A stretch of 64,000 bases of DNA, taken from positions 51,588-115,587 of the forward strand of contig CAJTSR010000006.1 of the NCBI GenBank assembly GCA_910579035.1. Direction: 5' to 3'. Source of the stretch: an uncultured Muribaculaceae bacterium. GTDB taxonomy: Bacteria; Bacteroidota; Bacteroidia; Bacteroidales; Muribaculaceae. Positions within the stretch are counted from its first letter, which is position 1. Each line of letters starts with the position of its first letter. A model generated the notes under the pieces. That model was given only the letters and a program-made list of their open reading frames with translations, was not told where the DNA came from and made no database searches. The position numbers were made by a program, and so were the translations under genes. This document shows positions 50,073-58,896 of the stretch, piece by piece.

Positions 50073-51512
50073 TTATGCCTCGACGGCCGCTTCGTTTTCA
50101 CCCGGATTCCGTCCTTTTTTGAGCCAAGAACCGCTCTTCATTCTCCAAAGGAATATTATGCCTCTGAATATCAGCTCGACAGCCATTGCTATCCATACTC
50201 CTTTCAAGCCGAACATAGGCGCCATTACGGCAGCAAGGGGTATTCTCACGAGCCATATGCTGCCAAAGTTCATAATGGCCGGGAGCAGGGTGTCGCCTAC
50301 TCCGACAAAGGCTCCGTATGTGACGATGGAGGCCGCGTACATCGGCTCGGCCCACGCCTCGATTCGCAATACTTCTGCACCGGCAGAGGCTATTTCGGCC
50401 ACCGGCGTCATAATTTGCATCATAATCGGAGCGCCGATGTACATTATCAACGCCATCAGACTCATAATGGCTATGCCAAGACCGGTGGTGAGGTGGCAGA
50501 AACGGCGCACGAGATCGAAGCGTCCTGCGCCGTAGCTCTGCCCGCACAGCGTGGTCGCCGCCTCTCCGATGCCGAAGCCGGGCATATAGCATAGGCTTTC
50601 GGCCGTGACTGCGAACGCATTGGCTGCGATTGCCACAACTCCGAGTGGCGCCACTATAATGGTTATGGTAATCTGTGCCCCGCAGAAGATTATATGTTCG
50701 GCTGTCATAGGCATAGATATTTTTGCGGCCTTGCGCAGAATTTCGAGGGTAGGGCGGTAGCTGCCTTTGGCGTGCGCGCCACGCAGGTTCAGTCCCTCTT
50801 GTCGACGGCACAAGTACCACATAAGAGCTGCGGCACAGATGCACTCGGCGGCCACGGTGCCCAATGCAGCTCCGAATATCCCCAGGCCCGCGCCCGGAAT
50901 AGCAATGTCGATGCCTCCGATAGATATTTCGCGTGCCGGAAATATGAGGAAGAAATTGAAGATGATGTCAAGTAGGCACATACACACGCTGAGCAGTCCC
51001 GGTATTTTCATGTTCCCGGCGCATCGCAGCATTCCGCCTGCCAGATAGTTCAGTATAAGTATCGGCAGAGCCGAGATGAAAGTGGCGAAATAGACTGTGG
51101 CTCCGTGGCATATGGAGCTTTCAGCGCCGAGCCATACCGGCAGTTGCCCGGCTATCGACAGGCCGAAAAGCGATATCACGGTTCCGGCTATAAGGCAGGC
51201 CACTATTCCTTGGCGTAGCACCGCTCTTGCCCCGTCAGTGTCCTTTGCCCCGAGTCTGTGCGCTACCTGAACGGAAAAACCCATGGTAAGCATCGAGCAT
51301 ACGCCCCAGAACATCCACAGGCTGCTGTTCATTAGGCCGACCGAGGCTGACTGGTCTGCGCCGAGCCTTCCCACCATCGAGGCGTCGATGTACTGCATAA
51401 GAATGGTTGAAAGCTGGGCCATAATAGCCGGACCCGACAGTTTGGCGGTCAATGCCAATTGCTGCCGGAGCGTCATGCTCTCGCCGTTCTGAATCTGCGA
51501 TATATGCGCCAT
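50073..51512 (-). CDS. MATE family multidrug efflux protein
   Basis: 479 residues with 12 predicted membrane helices in two repeats (starting LSGPAIMAQLSTILMQYIDASMVGRLG and KAAKISMPMTAEHIIFCGAQI). Typical of NorM/DinF-related Na+- or H+-coupled exporters of cations and drugs. The start at 51512 is followed by an alternative ATG at codon 13; either keeps helix 1. 19 bases downstream of the Crp-family gene on the same strand. Substrate unknown. Confidence 0.88.
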   Translation of the reverse strand: MAHISQIQNGESMTLRQQLALTAKLSGPAIMAQLSTILMQYIDASMVGRLGADQSASVGLMNSSLWMFWGVCSMLTMGFSVQVAHRLGAKDTDGARAVLRQGIVACLIAGTVISLFGLSIAGQLPVWLGAESSICHGATVYFATFISALPILILNYLAGGMLRCAGNMKIPGLLSVCMCLLDIIFNFFLIFPAREISIGGIDIAIPGAGLGIFGAALGTVAAECICAAALMWYLCRRQEGLNLRGAHAKGSYRPTLEILRKAAKISMPMTAEHIIFCGAQITITIIVAPLGVVAIAANAFAVTAESLCYMPGFGIGEAATTLCGQSYGAGRFDLVRRFCHLTTGLGIAIMSLMALIMYIGAPIMMQIMTPVAEIASAGAEVLRIEAWAEPMYAASIVTYGAFVGVGDTLLPAIMNFGSIWLVRIPLAAVMAPMFGLKGVWIAMAVELIFRGIIFLWRMKSGSWLKKGRNPGENEAAVEA

Positions 51513-51531
51513 TGCCTTTGTTCGGGCAGCC

Positions 51532-52230
51532 TTACCCGAACTTGCTGATTTTGCGCAGCATAGGCTCGTTCACTATCTTTATGCGGCGTCCGTCGACAAC
51601 AAGTATTTTCTCGTTGACAAATGTCGATAGGGTGCGTATGGCGTTGGATGTCGTCATATTCGACAGGTTTGCAAGGTCTTCGCGCGCCATATATATTTTC
51701 AGGGTTGAATTGTCCTCCTCGTAGCCGTAATTGTCGAGAAGCACGATTATAGCTTCGGCCAGTCGACCCCGTATGTGCTTCTGTGTGAGGTTGACGATGC
51801 GGGTGTCGGAGCCGCCAAGATTGTGCGAAAGTTCTTTGATGAAGAACCACGCGAGGTTTATGTTGTTCTGAATCAGCTGCCTTACGAGGCTCAGAGGTAC
51901 GGCTCCTATCATTGACGGCTCTATAGCCGTGGCACTTGAAATATATGGTTGTTCTGCGAAATAAGCCCTGTATCCGAAGTACTGCACCGGCCTTATAAGG
52001 CGCAAAATCTGCACTCGTCCGCCCACACCTTCCTTGGTTTTCTTTACCTTGCCCTTGAAGAGAACCCACAGATATTCAGGGTCGTCGCCTTCGGCATATA
52101 TGAGCTGGTTCTTTTTGAAAGTGTGTATTACCAGATTTTCAGCCACCGCGCGTTTTTCTTCTTGGGACAGCAAGGACCATATCTCGGCCATGTCTTCGTT
52201 GATAACCTTTTCAAGGGCTGATTTTATCAT
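51532..52230 (-). CDS. Crp/Fnr family transcriptional regulator
   Basis: 232 residues. An N-terminal cyclic-nucleotide-binding-type beta-roll (about 25-125, KKNQLIYAEGDDPEYLWVLFKGKVK) is followed by the dimer helix and a C-terminal winged HTH (about 160-225, MAREDLANLSNMTTSNAIRTLSTFVNEKILVVDGRRI). The FNR-type N-terminal cysteine cluster is absent, so an oxygen-sensing [4Fe-4S] cluster is unlikely; the effector is unknown. It probably controls itself and the MATE gene behind it. Confidence 0.88.
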   Translation of the reverse strand: MIKSALEKVINEDMAEIWSLLSQEEKRAVAENLVIHTFKKNQLIYAEGDDPEYLWVLFKGKVKKTKEGVGGRVQILRLIRPVQYFGYRAYFAEQPYISSATAIEPSMIGAVPLSLVRQLIQNNINLAWFFIKELSHNLGGSDTRIVNLTQKHIRGRLAEAIIVLLDNYGYEEDNSTLKIYMAREDLANLSNMTTSNAIRTLSTFVNEKILVVDGRRIKIVNEPMLRKISKFG

Positions 52231-52274
52231 AGCAGTGAATGTGTGTGGAAAAATTGGAATAGGTGCTTATTGCG

Positions 52275-52307
52275 CAAAATTACGAACAAAATCGGGAATA
52301 ACGCAAA
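52275..52307 (-). promoter_or_regulatory. Promoter of the Crp-family/MATE unit
   Basis: Minus strand TTTG, 21 bases, TAATTTTG. Confidence 0.7.
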
Positions 52308-52367
52308 AAAATATCGAAAAAGTATGTTTTACGACATATTTTTGGCTGTTCCAGATCCAAATCTTGG

Positions 52368-53270
52368 CTATAACCACGAATTAATACGTTCCCGCACAGC
52401 TACCGATTGGCATAGCATTTTAATAAATTCGAGCATCGAGTGCTTGCGATACGAGTCCTCGAGAGTGTGTACGCATCCTACCATTTCGTTGTCGGGAATG
52501 TCGATAGGCACGGCTTTGACACCTCTTTCGTTGTGGATAGATGCTTCGGCGAGAACCGTCACGAGATTGCTTTGGCGCACGAGGTTGAGCAATATGTCGG
52601 GGTCGTTCAGTTCTATCCGTGCTTTAAGGTTGAATTTGTAGCGTTCGAGTACCTTGTCGAGCATATTACGCGCCTGAAGCCCTTTGGAGGGTAGGGCTAT
52701 GCCATATTGGGATATTTGTTCGAGGCTCACTTTTTTCTCCGTAGCCAACGAGTGGGTGGAACTTACTATTGCAGCGAGGTAGTTTTGGAATAAAATATGC
52801 GATTCGATGCCTTCCATCGGTGCCGAGGGCTTGAATGCGAGCACAAAATCCACCTTGCGGTCGCGCAGCATATCCATAAGCTCCGACATTGGCTTGTAGA
52901 AAATGTTGAGCTTTACCTTCGGATATTTTTTTATGAAAGAAAAAATGGTTTCGGTAAGAATTGGGCTGAAGGAATATGTTACGCCTATATTCATCGTGCC
53001 CGTGAGTATGTCCTTCAGGTCGCGAATGCGCTCAATGCACGCGTCGGCGTCCTTTATCGTTGCGCGCGCGTATGGCAGCAATTCCATTCCGGCTTCAGTG
53101 AGAGCCACGGTGCGGCTGTTGCGCAAAAATAATTCAGAACCCAGTTCTTGTTCAAGCTGTTTGATTTGTTGCGACAATGTGCTTTGTGAGATGCACGATT
53201 CTTTTGCCGCTTCCGAAAAGTTAAGGCATTCGGCAACCCGGATAAAGTATTTTAGCTGTCGTAATTCCAT
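52368..53270 (-). CDS. LysR-type transcriptional regulator
   Basis: 300 residues. An N-terminal winged HTH (MELRQLKYFIRVAECLNFSEAAKESCISQSTLSQQIKQLEQELGSELFLRN) is followed by a periplasmic-binding-like effector domain (about 90-295). The opening resembles OxyR/CynR-type members, but the redox cysteines of OxyR cannot be confirmed. The frame is open upstream of the ATG at 53270, but that part is a shadow of the neighbouring gene. It may control the adjacent ThrE genes, which lie upstream on the same strand. Confidence 0.9.
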   Translation of the reverse strand: MELRQLKYFIRVAECLNFSEAAKESCISQSTLSQQIKQLEQELGSELFLRNSRTVALTEAGMELLPYARATIKDADACIERIRDLKDILTGTMNIGVTYSFSPILTETIFSFIKKYPKVKLNIFYKPMSELMDMLRDRKVDFVLAFKPSAPMEGIESHILFQNYLAAIVSSTHSLATEKKVSLEQISQYGIALPSKGLQARNMLDKVLERYKFNLKARIELNDPDILLNLVRQSNLVTVLAEASIHNERGVKAVPIDIPDNEMVGCVHTLEDSYRKHSMLEFIKMLCQSVAVRERINSWL

Positions 53271-53276
53271 TTTGTG

Positions 53277-53284
53277 CAAAGGTA
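53277..53284 (-). promoter_or_regulatory. -7 promoter element of the LysR-type gene
   Basis: Minus strand TACCTTTG followed by C; only six bases separate it from the ATG, so the transcript would be leaderless or nearly so. No -33 TTTG at the usual distance. Confidence 0.45.
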
Positions 53285-53296
53285 GATAATTCTTTT

Positions 53297-53770
53297 CTAT
53301 CTTGTGGCTTGGAAAGATATTTTTTTGAAGATGAATATCGGCACGGTGGCTCCTGTAACCATTCCCAGCAAAATGGCGACACAAGTAAAGCCGTTGGACG
53401 CAAAAAGATAAAAATAATGGTTGAATTCTGCTTCGCGCTCGCCGAGAATGCACATCACCATAGCTCCGAACGAGCGGTACGCGTACATACCCGGAATCAT
53501 GGGGAGCAGGGCAGGGAAGAGGCATGTTTCGGCCGGTGTTCTTGCTGCGGGAGATAAGAAAACAGCGATTGTTCCGGCAGCGAACGACGAAATGGCTGTT
53601 GCCACGACTATGTTGATATTGCCGGACATGAGTATGAACCGTAATGAATGGGCTGCCGCCGCTATTACTGCGCAATAGAGATATGCTCTGCGTGGCGGTT
53701 TGCTTATGGCAGCGAAACCGATGGCGGCTATTGCCGCGAACAAGGCGTCTTGGAGTATTTGTACTATCAT
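53297..53770 (-). CDS. Threonine/serine exporter family, small (C-terminal-type) subunit
   Basis: 157 residues with four or five hydrophobic helices (IVQILQDALFAAIAAIGFAAI, YLYCAVIAAAAHSLRFIL, IVVATAISSFAAGTIAVFL, FTCVAILLGMVTGATVPIFIF) and the signature PALLPMIPGMYAYRSFGAMV. Matches the ThrE_2-type half of the exporter, which in Corynebacterium is fused to the other half. Encoded three bases after the large subunit, so the two probably form a split ThrE. Confidence 0.83.
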   Translation of the reverse strand: MIVQILQDALFAAIAAIGFAAISKPPRRAYLYCAVIAAAAHSLRFILMSGNINIVVATAISSFAAGTIAVFLSPAARTPAETCLFPALLPMIPGMYAYRSFGAMVMCILGEREAEFNHYFYLFASNGFTCVAILLGMVTGATVPIFIFKKISFQATR

Positions 53771-53773
53771 ATG

Positions 53774-54556
53774 TCAGAACATGCCTATTTTCATAAGCAG
53801 CATGCCTCCGCACAGTCCGGCCGACAGGCAGCCTGTAAGTATCACGGCGTCGGCAAAACGGCTGAACGCGCAGATGTAGTGGCGGTGGAGCAGGTCGCTG
53901 AAAGAGTTCAGGAACGGTATGCCGGGCACAAGGTATAGCACACTTGTGGCAACGGCTATATATGGCGTGGAGCCATGGGGGAAAAGTATGTCGGTGGCTC
54001 CGAGTATTGAAGAAACCAATGCACAGATTATGAACACGGCTCTTATGTCGATTCCGCGTTCAACGAGGACGGCCTTGATGTAATATCCGCACAGGGTGGC
54101 TATGCCCACGATTGCCATAGCGGCGGCATCACCGCCGAATAGCCGGCAGAACGATGCGTTGGCCAGTGCCACCATCAGCAGTACTGCCGCTTTGCTCTGC
54201 CGGTCGGAAGATATTATCTGGTTGAATTGTTGCTTGGCGGTGTCGAAATCTATGCGTCCGTCTGCAACGGCCCAGCTCAGTTCGCTGAGCCGTGTGATTA
54301 TATTGAAGCTTGTGGGCGTCTGCCGGACGGCAGATAGATGGGTGGCAAGTTCGTCGCACCCGCGCCTGCAAACTGCAATCTGCAGATGGCGAGGCATTAT
54401 GGTTATTTCTGCGGCCATGCCAAAAGCGTGTGCCATGCGGTTTATGTTTTTCTCGACTCTTATGCAGGTGGAGCCGCTTCCGAGAAGCCATGCGCCGTAT
54501 TGCGATAAAAAGCGGCCAAGCTCTTCGGGCGAGGGTGCCGCTGCGTCAGAAATCAT
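53774..54556 (-). CDS. Threonine/serine exporter family, large (N-terminal-type) subunit
   Basis: 260 residues from the ATG at 54556, chosen because the alignable start (EELGRFLSQYGAWLLGSGSTCIRVEKNINRMAHAFG) begins just after it and because it overlaps the small gene upstream. N-terminal cytoplasmic part (about 1-100), then four or five helices. Residues such as LPHGSTPYIAVATSVLYLVPGIPFLNSFSDLL are the ThrE-family membrane signature. Works with the small subunit to export threonine/serine; peptide or other substrates cannot be excluded. Confidence 0.83.
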   Translation of the reverse strand: MISDAAAPSPEELGRFLSQYGAWLLGSGSTCIRVEKNINRMAHAFGMAAEITIMPRHLQIAVCRRGCDELATHLSAVRQTPTSFNIITRLSELSWAVADGRIDFDTAKQQFNQIISSDRQSKAAVLLMVALANASFCRLFGGDAAAMAIVGIATLCGYYIKAVLVERGIDIRAVFIICALVSSILGATDILFPHGSTPYIAVATSVLYLVPGIPFLNSFSDLLHRHYICAFSRFADAVILTGCLSAGLCGGMLLMKIGMF

Positions 54557-54746
54557 CGTTGTAATCGGTTGTGTCATATTTTTGCAGAGGGTCGCCGGGA
54601 ACAAAGAATTCTTCGCGTTCGGTTCCTATTTCAAAAACGCGTGTGCGGTGTTTGTGGTTCTTACCGTGGTGTGGCACAAGGCGCGTTAAGAGGAGAAGGA
54701 GAATGAGAGCGACGGTGCAGCACCAGATGATTAAAGGAGTTTCCAT
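54546..54746 (-). CDS. Small single-pass membrane protein upstream of ThrE
   Basis: 66 residues: one hydrophobic helix near the N-terminus (METPLIIWCCTVALILLLLL), a basic patch (HHGKNHKHR) and an acidic C-terminus (YDTTDYNDDF). No family recognised. The stop overlaps the ThrE large-subunit start region (11 bases), which suggests coupled translation and supports it being real. Inside-out topology with the basic patch cytoplasmic is expected. Confidence 0.6.
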   Translation of the reverse strand: METPLIIWCCTVALILLLLLTRLVPHHGKNHKHRTRVFEIGTEREEFFVPGDPLQKYDTTDYNDDF

Positions 54747-54923
54747 AATTCGATTAATTTTTGTGCAAAAGAACAAACTTCCGATTGTGCGCGAGGCTTG
54801 TATTTAGTGAAAGTTTCGATAGCAGCTATTGTCTGGTATGAATGTTGGTGCAAATGTGCTGTGCGCGAGGAGGAAGATGGCGTTTTTTGTTTATTTGAGG
54901 GCTGTTCTTAAATGAAAAATTGC

Positions 54924-54931
54924 TAACTTTG
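54924..54931 (+). promoter_or_regulatory. -7 promoter element of the nqr operon
   Basis: TAACTTTG followed by CAG, 30 bases before the nqrA ATG; upstream it shares AAAAATTGC with the ppdK promoter. A TTTG at 54894 is 26 bases away, outside the normal spacing. Confidence 0.6.
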
Positions 54932-54961
54932 CAGCCGTTTAGCTAAACTATAATATAACCC

Positions 54962-56302
54962 ATGAAGATAAAGCTTAAGAAAGGCTTGAACCTGAGTATT
55001 GCCGGCGCTTTGGCTGATAATGCTGAAATCGTTGGTTCTCAGTCAAGTGCTTTTGCCGTGTGTCCCGATGATTTCCCCGGCTTGCTTGCCAAGACGGCCG
55101 TAAAGGAAGGCGATGCCGTAGCCGCAGGTTCTGCTTTGCTTTTTGACAAACAGAACCCTGAGGTCAAGGTGGTTTCGCCTGTTGCAGGACGGGTGAAAGC
55201 CGTTGTGCGCGGAGAGCGCCGCAAAGTTATTAGAATAGAGGTAGAAGCCGATAATTCGGCAGAGGTAAAGGGTCCGGAACTGTGCAAGCCGTCCGACGAG
55301 GATTCGGCAAAGCGTTTTCTCGCAGAAAGCGGTATGCTTGCCCTTATGCGGCAACGTCCTTATGATATTGTGCCTAATCCCGATGATAGCGTTCGGGATA
55401 TTTTTATAACGGCCTTCGATTCTGCTCCCCTTGCACCATCGTTTGCCGTTTTTTCATGCCTTTTCGACAAGGCTGATTATGCTGCCGGCATAGATGTGTT
55501 GCGGAAGATTAGCCGTGGCAAGGTGTATCTGTCGCATAGCCCGGAATATAATCCTGGTGATTACTCCGGCGCTGAGTGTGTCGAGGTAGAAGGACCGCAT
55601 CCTTCGGGCAACGTGGGCGTGCAGATTGCCAATATCGCTCCGGTCAATAAGGGTGAGGTGGTGTGGACTCTTGATTTGCCTACGCTCGGACGCATAGGAC
55701 GGCTCGCCCGAAAAGGTGACTACGAATTTGGAACAGTGGTCGGTGTGACCGGCCCTGAAGTGGCTGCGCCGACACTTGTGCGCACAATATGCGGGGCGTC
55801 TGTCGACAGTATTGCCGGGAAGCTGATTCCTACCGACGGTCGTCATCTCCGTGTGATAAGCGGCAATGTGTTTACCGGAACGGTGGTAGACGCCGACGGT
55901 TATCTTCGCTATCCTTATCGCCAGATTACCGTGATACCCGAAGGAGATGATGTTGACGAGTTTATGGGCTGGGCTTCGCTTTCGCCGTCAAAAATGAGCC
56001 AGAGCCGTTCTTTCCCCGGACATTTCCTTGGCCGCCTTTTCAGGCCTGACGCGCGTATAAACGGAGGCCGTCGCGCAATGATTATGAGCGGCGAGTATGA
56101 CAAGATGATACCTATGGATATCCTGCCTGAGTATCTTGTCAAAGCCATACTGTCGAAGAATATAGAGGATATGGAAAAACTCGGCATATACGAAGTGGCT
56201 CCTGAGGATTTCGCGGCAGCCGAATATGCCGACACATCGAAGTTGCCCTTGCAGCAGATTGTGCGCAACGGGCTGGACTATCTGCGTAAAGAATTACAGT
56301 AA
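54962..56302 (+). CDS. nqrA: Na+-translocating NADH:quinone reductase subunit A
   Basis: Peripheral cytoplasmic subunit involved in the quinone site. 446 residues: N-terminal IKLKKGLNLSIAG, the barrel FPGLLAKTAVKEGDAVAAGSALLFD and PVAGRVKAVVRGERRKVIRIEVE (biotinyl-lipoyl-like hairpins), GRIGRLARKGDYEF, and the terminal PLQQIVRNGLDYLRKEL typical of NqrA. First of six nqr genes. Confidence 0.96.
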   Translation: MKIKLKKGLNLSIAGALADNAEIVGSQSSAFAVCPDDFPGLLAKTAVKEGDAVAAGSALLFDKQNPEVKVVSPVAGRVKAVVRGERRKVIRIEVEADNSAEVKGPELCKPSDEDSAKRFLAESGMLALMRQRPYDIVPNPDDSVRDIFITAFDSAPLAPSFAVFSCLFDKADYAAGIDVLRKISRGKVYLSHSPEYNPGDYSGAECVEVEGPHPSGNVGVQIANIAPVNKGEVVWTLDLPTLGRIGRLARKGDYEFGTVVGVTGPEVAAPTLVRTICGASVDSIAGKLIPTDGRHLRVISGNVFTGTVVDADGYLRYPYRQITVIPEGDDVDEFMGWASLSPSKMSQSRSFPGHFLGRLFRPDARINGGRRAMIMSGEYDKMIPMDILPEYLVKAILSKNIEDMEKLGIYEVAPEDFAAAEYADTSKLPLQQIVRNGLDYLRKELQ

Positions 56303-56324
56303 AACGTATTAAACTGCATATAAA

Positions 56325-57545
56325 GTGTCAAAACTACGTAAATACCTTGATAAAATAAAGCCGAATTTCGAGCCGGGGGGCAAGCTGAGCGCCCTGCATT
56401 CGGTGTATGACGGAATGGAAACATTCCTTTACACGCCCAAGACCACGTCGGCTCGTAGCGGAGCTGTGCATATACACGACAGCATCGACTCGAAACGCAC
56501 GATGATAATCGTGGTTTGCGCCCTTTTGCCGTGCTTTCTGTTCGGTATGTATAATACCGGCTACCAGCACTGGCTTGCGCAAGGCGCGACAGAATTCCCG
56601 TTTTGGGAACTGATGTTCTACGGGTTGGTTACTATCCTTCCGCGAGTGGTCGTAGCATACGTTGTCGGCCTCGGAATAGAGTTTGCTTTCGCACAGTTGC
56701 GCGGCGAGGAGATACAGGAAGGCTTCTTGGTAACAGGCATTTTGGTGCCGATGATTTGTCCGGCAGAGCTGCCGTTGTGGATGCTTGCCGTGGCAGTCGC
56801 TTTTTCTGTGATTTTTGTTAAAGAAGTATTCGGAGGCACGGGGTACAATGTGCTTAATGTTGCGCTTGTTACTCGTGCGTTCCTCTTTTTTGCATATCCG
56901 GCCCAAATGTCGGGCGACGATGTGTATGTGGCCCGTGGATCAGCATTCGGTTTTGCCGAGGCTTTGCCTGACGGATTCTCGTGTGCCACGCCTTTGGGCC
57001 AGATAGCCACGCAGGCCGGCCACGGTGTGCACTTCACAGGGGTTGACGGAAGCCTTATAAGCACCTGGGACGCTTTTGTGGGTCTGATTCCCGGTTCGTT
57101 TGGAGAAACGTCGACACTCTGCATTCTCATCGGCGCCGTCATATTGCTTGCCACCGGCATCGCTTCGTGGCGCATCATAGTGTCGGTAATTGCCGGCGGG
57201 CTGCTTACCGGCTGGCTTGCCAATGTGTGTGCATCGCCGGTTTATCCCGGTTCGTACATATCGCCTCTTGACCAGCTGCTCTTCGGCGGTTTCGCATTTG
57301 CTGCTGTTTTTATGGCTACCGACCCTGTGACGGCCGCCCGCACAAATACCGGCAAATATATATATGGTTTTCTCGTGGGAGCTATGGCAATCATAATAAG
57401 GACTTATAACAATGCCTATCCCGAAGGAGCCATGCTCGCGGTGCTGCTGATGAACTGTTTTGCCCCGCTGATAGACTATTGTGTGGTGCAAGCCAATATG
57501 CGTCGCCGTATGAAACGCCTAAATACTAAAAGTGTACAACAATGA
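56325..57545 (+). CDS. nqrB: Na+-NQR subunit B (covalent FMN)
   Basis: Integral membrane subunit carrying covalently bound FMN. 406 residues, start codon GTG at 56325. N-terminal region 1-58, then about ten helices. The flavinylation motif is DGFSCATPLG with Thr222. Other markers are GGTGYNVLNVALVTRAFLFFAYP and FGETSTLCILIG, and MATDPVTAARTNTGK near the end. Homologous to RnfD at 18 kb. Confidence 0.96.
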   Translation: MSKLRKYLDKIKPNFEPGGKLSALHSVYDGMETFLYTPKTTSARSGAVHIHDSIDSKRTMIIVVCALLPCFLFGMYNTGYQHWLAQGATEFPFWELMFYGLVTILPRVVVAYVVGLGIEFAFAQLRGEEIQEGFLVTGILVPMICPAELPLWMLAVAVAFSVIFVKEVFGGTGYNVLNVALVTRAFLFFAYPAQMSGDDVYVARGSAFGFAEALPDGFSCATPLGQIATQAGHGVHFTGVDGSLISTWDAFVGLIPGSFGETSTLCILIGAVILLATGIASWRIIVSVIAGGLLTGWLANVCASPVYPGSYISPLDQLLFGGFAFAAVFMATDPVTAARTNTGKYIYGFLVGAMAIIIRTYNNAYPEGAMLAVLLMNCFAPLIDYCVVQANMRRRMKRLNTKSVQQ

Positions 57546-58249
57546 ACAAGCAGAGCAATACATACACATTAATATATATAATAGTGCTTGTAGTGGTTGT
57601 TGGCACCGCTCTTGCACTCACATCGATATCGCTGAAACCTCGCCAGCAGGCCAATGCGGACGCTGACAAAATGCGTCAGATTTTGGCCAGTATCGAAATA
57701 TCTGTGCCTGAAAGCGATATCATATCGGCATATGACAAATATGTGACTTCTACTTTTCTTGTTGATGAAAACGGCAACAGGGTAGAGGGAGCCGATGTGT
57801 TTGAAATAGACGTGGCCCGGCAAAGCAAAGAACCTGCAGCGGAGCGTCTTTTGCCGGTATACGAATGCCGGCTCGATGATGGCGCCGTGAAGTATGTGAT
57901 GCCCGTATACGGCGCAGGCTTGTGGGGCCCGATATGGGGATATGTGTCGGTTGATTCCGACGGCACATCGATATACGGAGCTTACTTCGCGCATCAGGGT
58001 GAAACCCCCGGACTTGGAGCCGAAATCGAAAAGCCGGCTTTTTCGAGCCAGTTCTCAGGCAAGAAACTTATCAAAGACGGACGTTTTGTGCCTGTCGTGG
58101 TAGTGAAAAAAGGGCAGACGCCTGCCGGAGATGAAGATTATGTCGACGGAGTGTCGGGCGGCACTATCACAAGCAAGGGTGTCGGAGCGATGCTCGACAA
58201 CTGCCTTTCGCCTTACGGCGCATTCCTGAAATCGCTTGACCAGCAATAG
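57542..58249 (+). CDS. nqrC: Na+-NQR subunit C (covalent FMN)
   Basis: One N-terminal helix (about 8-28) and a periplasmic FMN domain. 235 residues. The predicted flavinylation site is DYVDGVSGGTITSKGV with Thr208; the usual S-G-A-T is S-G-G-T here. FAHQGETPGLGAEIE matches the family. Overlaps nqrB by four bases. Homologous to RnfG. Confidence 0.94.
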   Translation: MNKQSNTYTLIYIIVLVVVVGTALALTSISLKPRQQANADADKMRQILASIEISVPESDIISAYDKYVTSTFLVDENGNRVEGADVFEIDVARQSKEPAAERLLPVYECRLDDGAVKYVMPVYGAGLWGPIWGYVSVDSDGTSIYGAYFAHQGETPGLGAEIEKPAFSSQFSGKKLIKDGRFVPVVVVKKGQTPAGDEDYVDGVSGGTITSKGVGAMLDNCLSPYGAFLKSLDQQ

Positions 58250-58263
58250 AAATTACGGAAAAA

Positions 58264-58878
58264 ATGTCGAATAAAACAGTCTTTTTTAATCCTTTTTCAA
58301 AGGATAACCCTGTAGTCGTTCAGATTCTGGGTATATGCTCCGTGCTTGCCGTTACGGCCAAGCTGGAACCGGCTATCGTAATGGGGCTTTCGGTAATCGC
58401 CGTGCTTGCTTTTAGCAATGTGATTATATCGTTGATTAGAAATACGATACCGACAAATATACGAATAATAGTCCAGCTCGTTGTCGTGGCCGGGCTCGTG
58501 GTAATAGTATCGCAATTATTGCAGGCATATGCCTATAATGTAAGCAAGCAGTTGTCGGTATTTATCGGACTTATAATAACCAACTGCATACTGATGGGGC
58601 GTCTTGAGGCGTTTGCGATGGCTAACCGTCCGTGGCCGTCTTTTCTTGACGGCGTGGGAAACGGCATCGGTTATGCGGCCATACTTGTGATAGTGGGATT
58701 TTTCCGGGAGTTGCTCGGATTTGGCACACTCCTCGGCTATCAGGTGGTTCCTGAATGCTTCTATGAGGCAGGATATGTCAACAACGGTCTTATGATACTG
58801 CCCCCGATGGCGTTGATAACCGTTGCCTGCGTCATATGGGTGCATCGTAGTGTGAACAAGGAATTGCAGGAGAAATAA
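58264..58878 (+). CDS. nqrD: Na+-NQR subunit D
   Basis: 204-residue membrane subunit, six helices, homologous to RnfE. Markers are NPVVVQILGICSVLAVTAKLEPA, TNCILMGRLEAFAM, DGVGNGIGYA and FRELLGFGTLLGYQV. With NqrE it coordinates an Fe-S cluster at conserved cysteines in the two half-helices. Confidence 0.95.
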   Translation: MSNKTVFFNPFSKDNPVVVQILGICSVLAVTAKLEPAIVMGLSVIAVLAFSNVIISLIRNTIPTNIRIIVQLVVVAGLVVIVSQLLQAYAYNVSKQLSVFIGLIITNCILMGRLEAFAMANRPWPSFLDGVGNGIGYAAILVIVGFFRELLGFGTLLGYQVVPECFYEAGYVNNGLMILPPMALITVACVIWVHRSVNKELQEK

Positions 58879-58896
58879 CAGGTTAAAACCGAAATT

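Noticed and set aside
53271..53813. Upstream extension of the LysR reading frame
   Set aside because: It overlaps the ThrE small-subunit gene in another frame, and the typical LysR N-terminus begins at the ATG at 53270.
54785..54870. Repeated TGTGCGCGAGG before the nqr promoter
   Set aside because: Two copies of an 11-base string about 75 bases apart without symmetry or spacing logic; probably chance.
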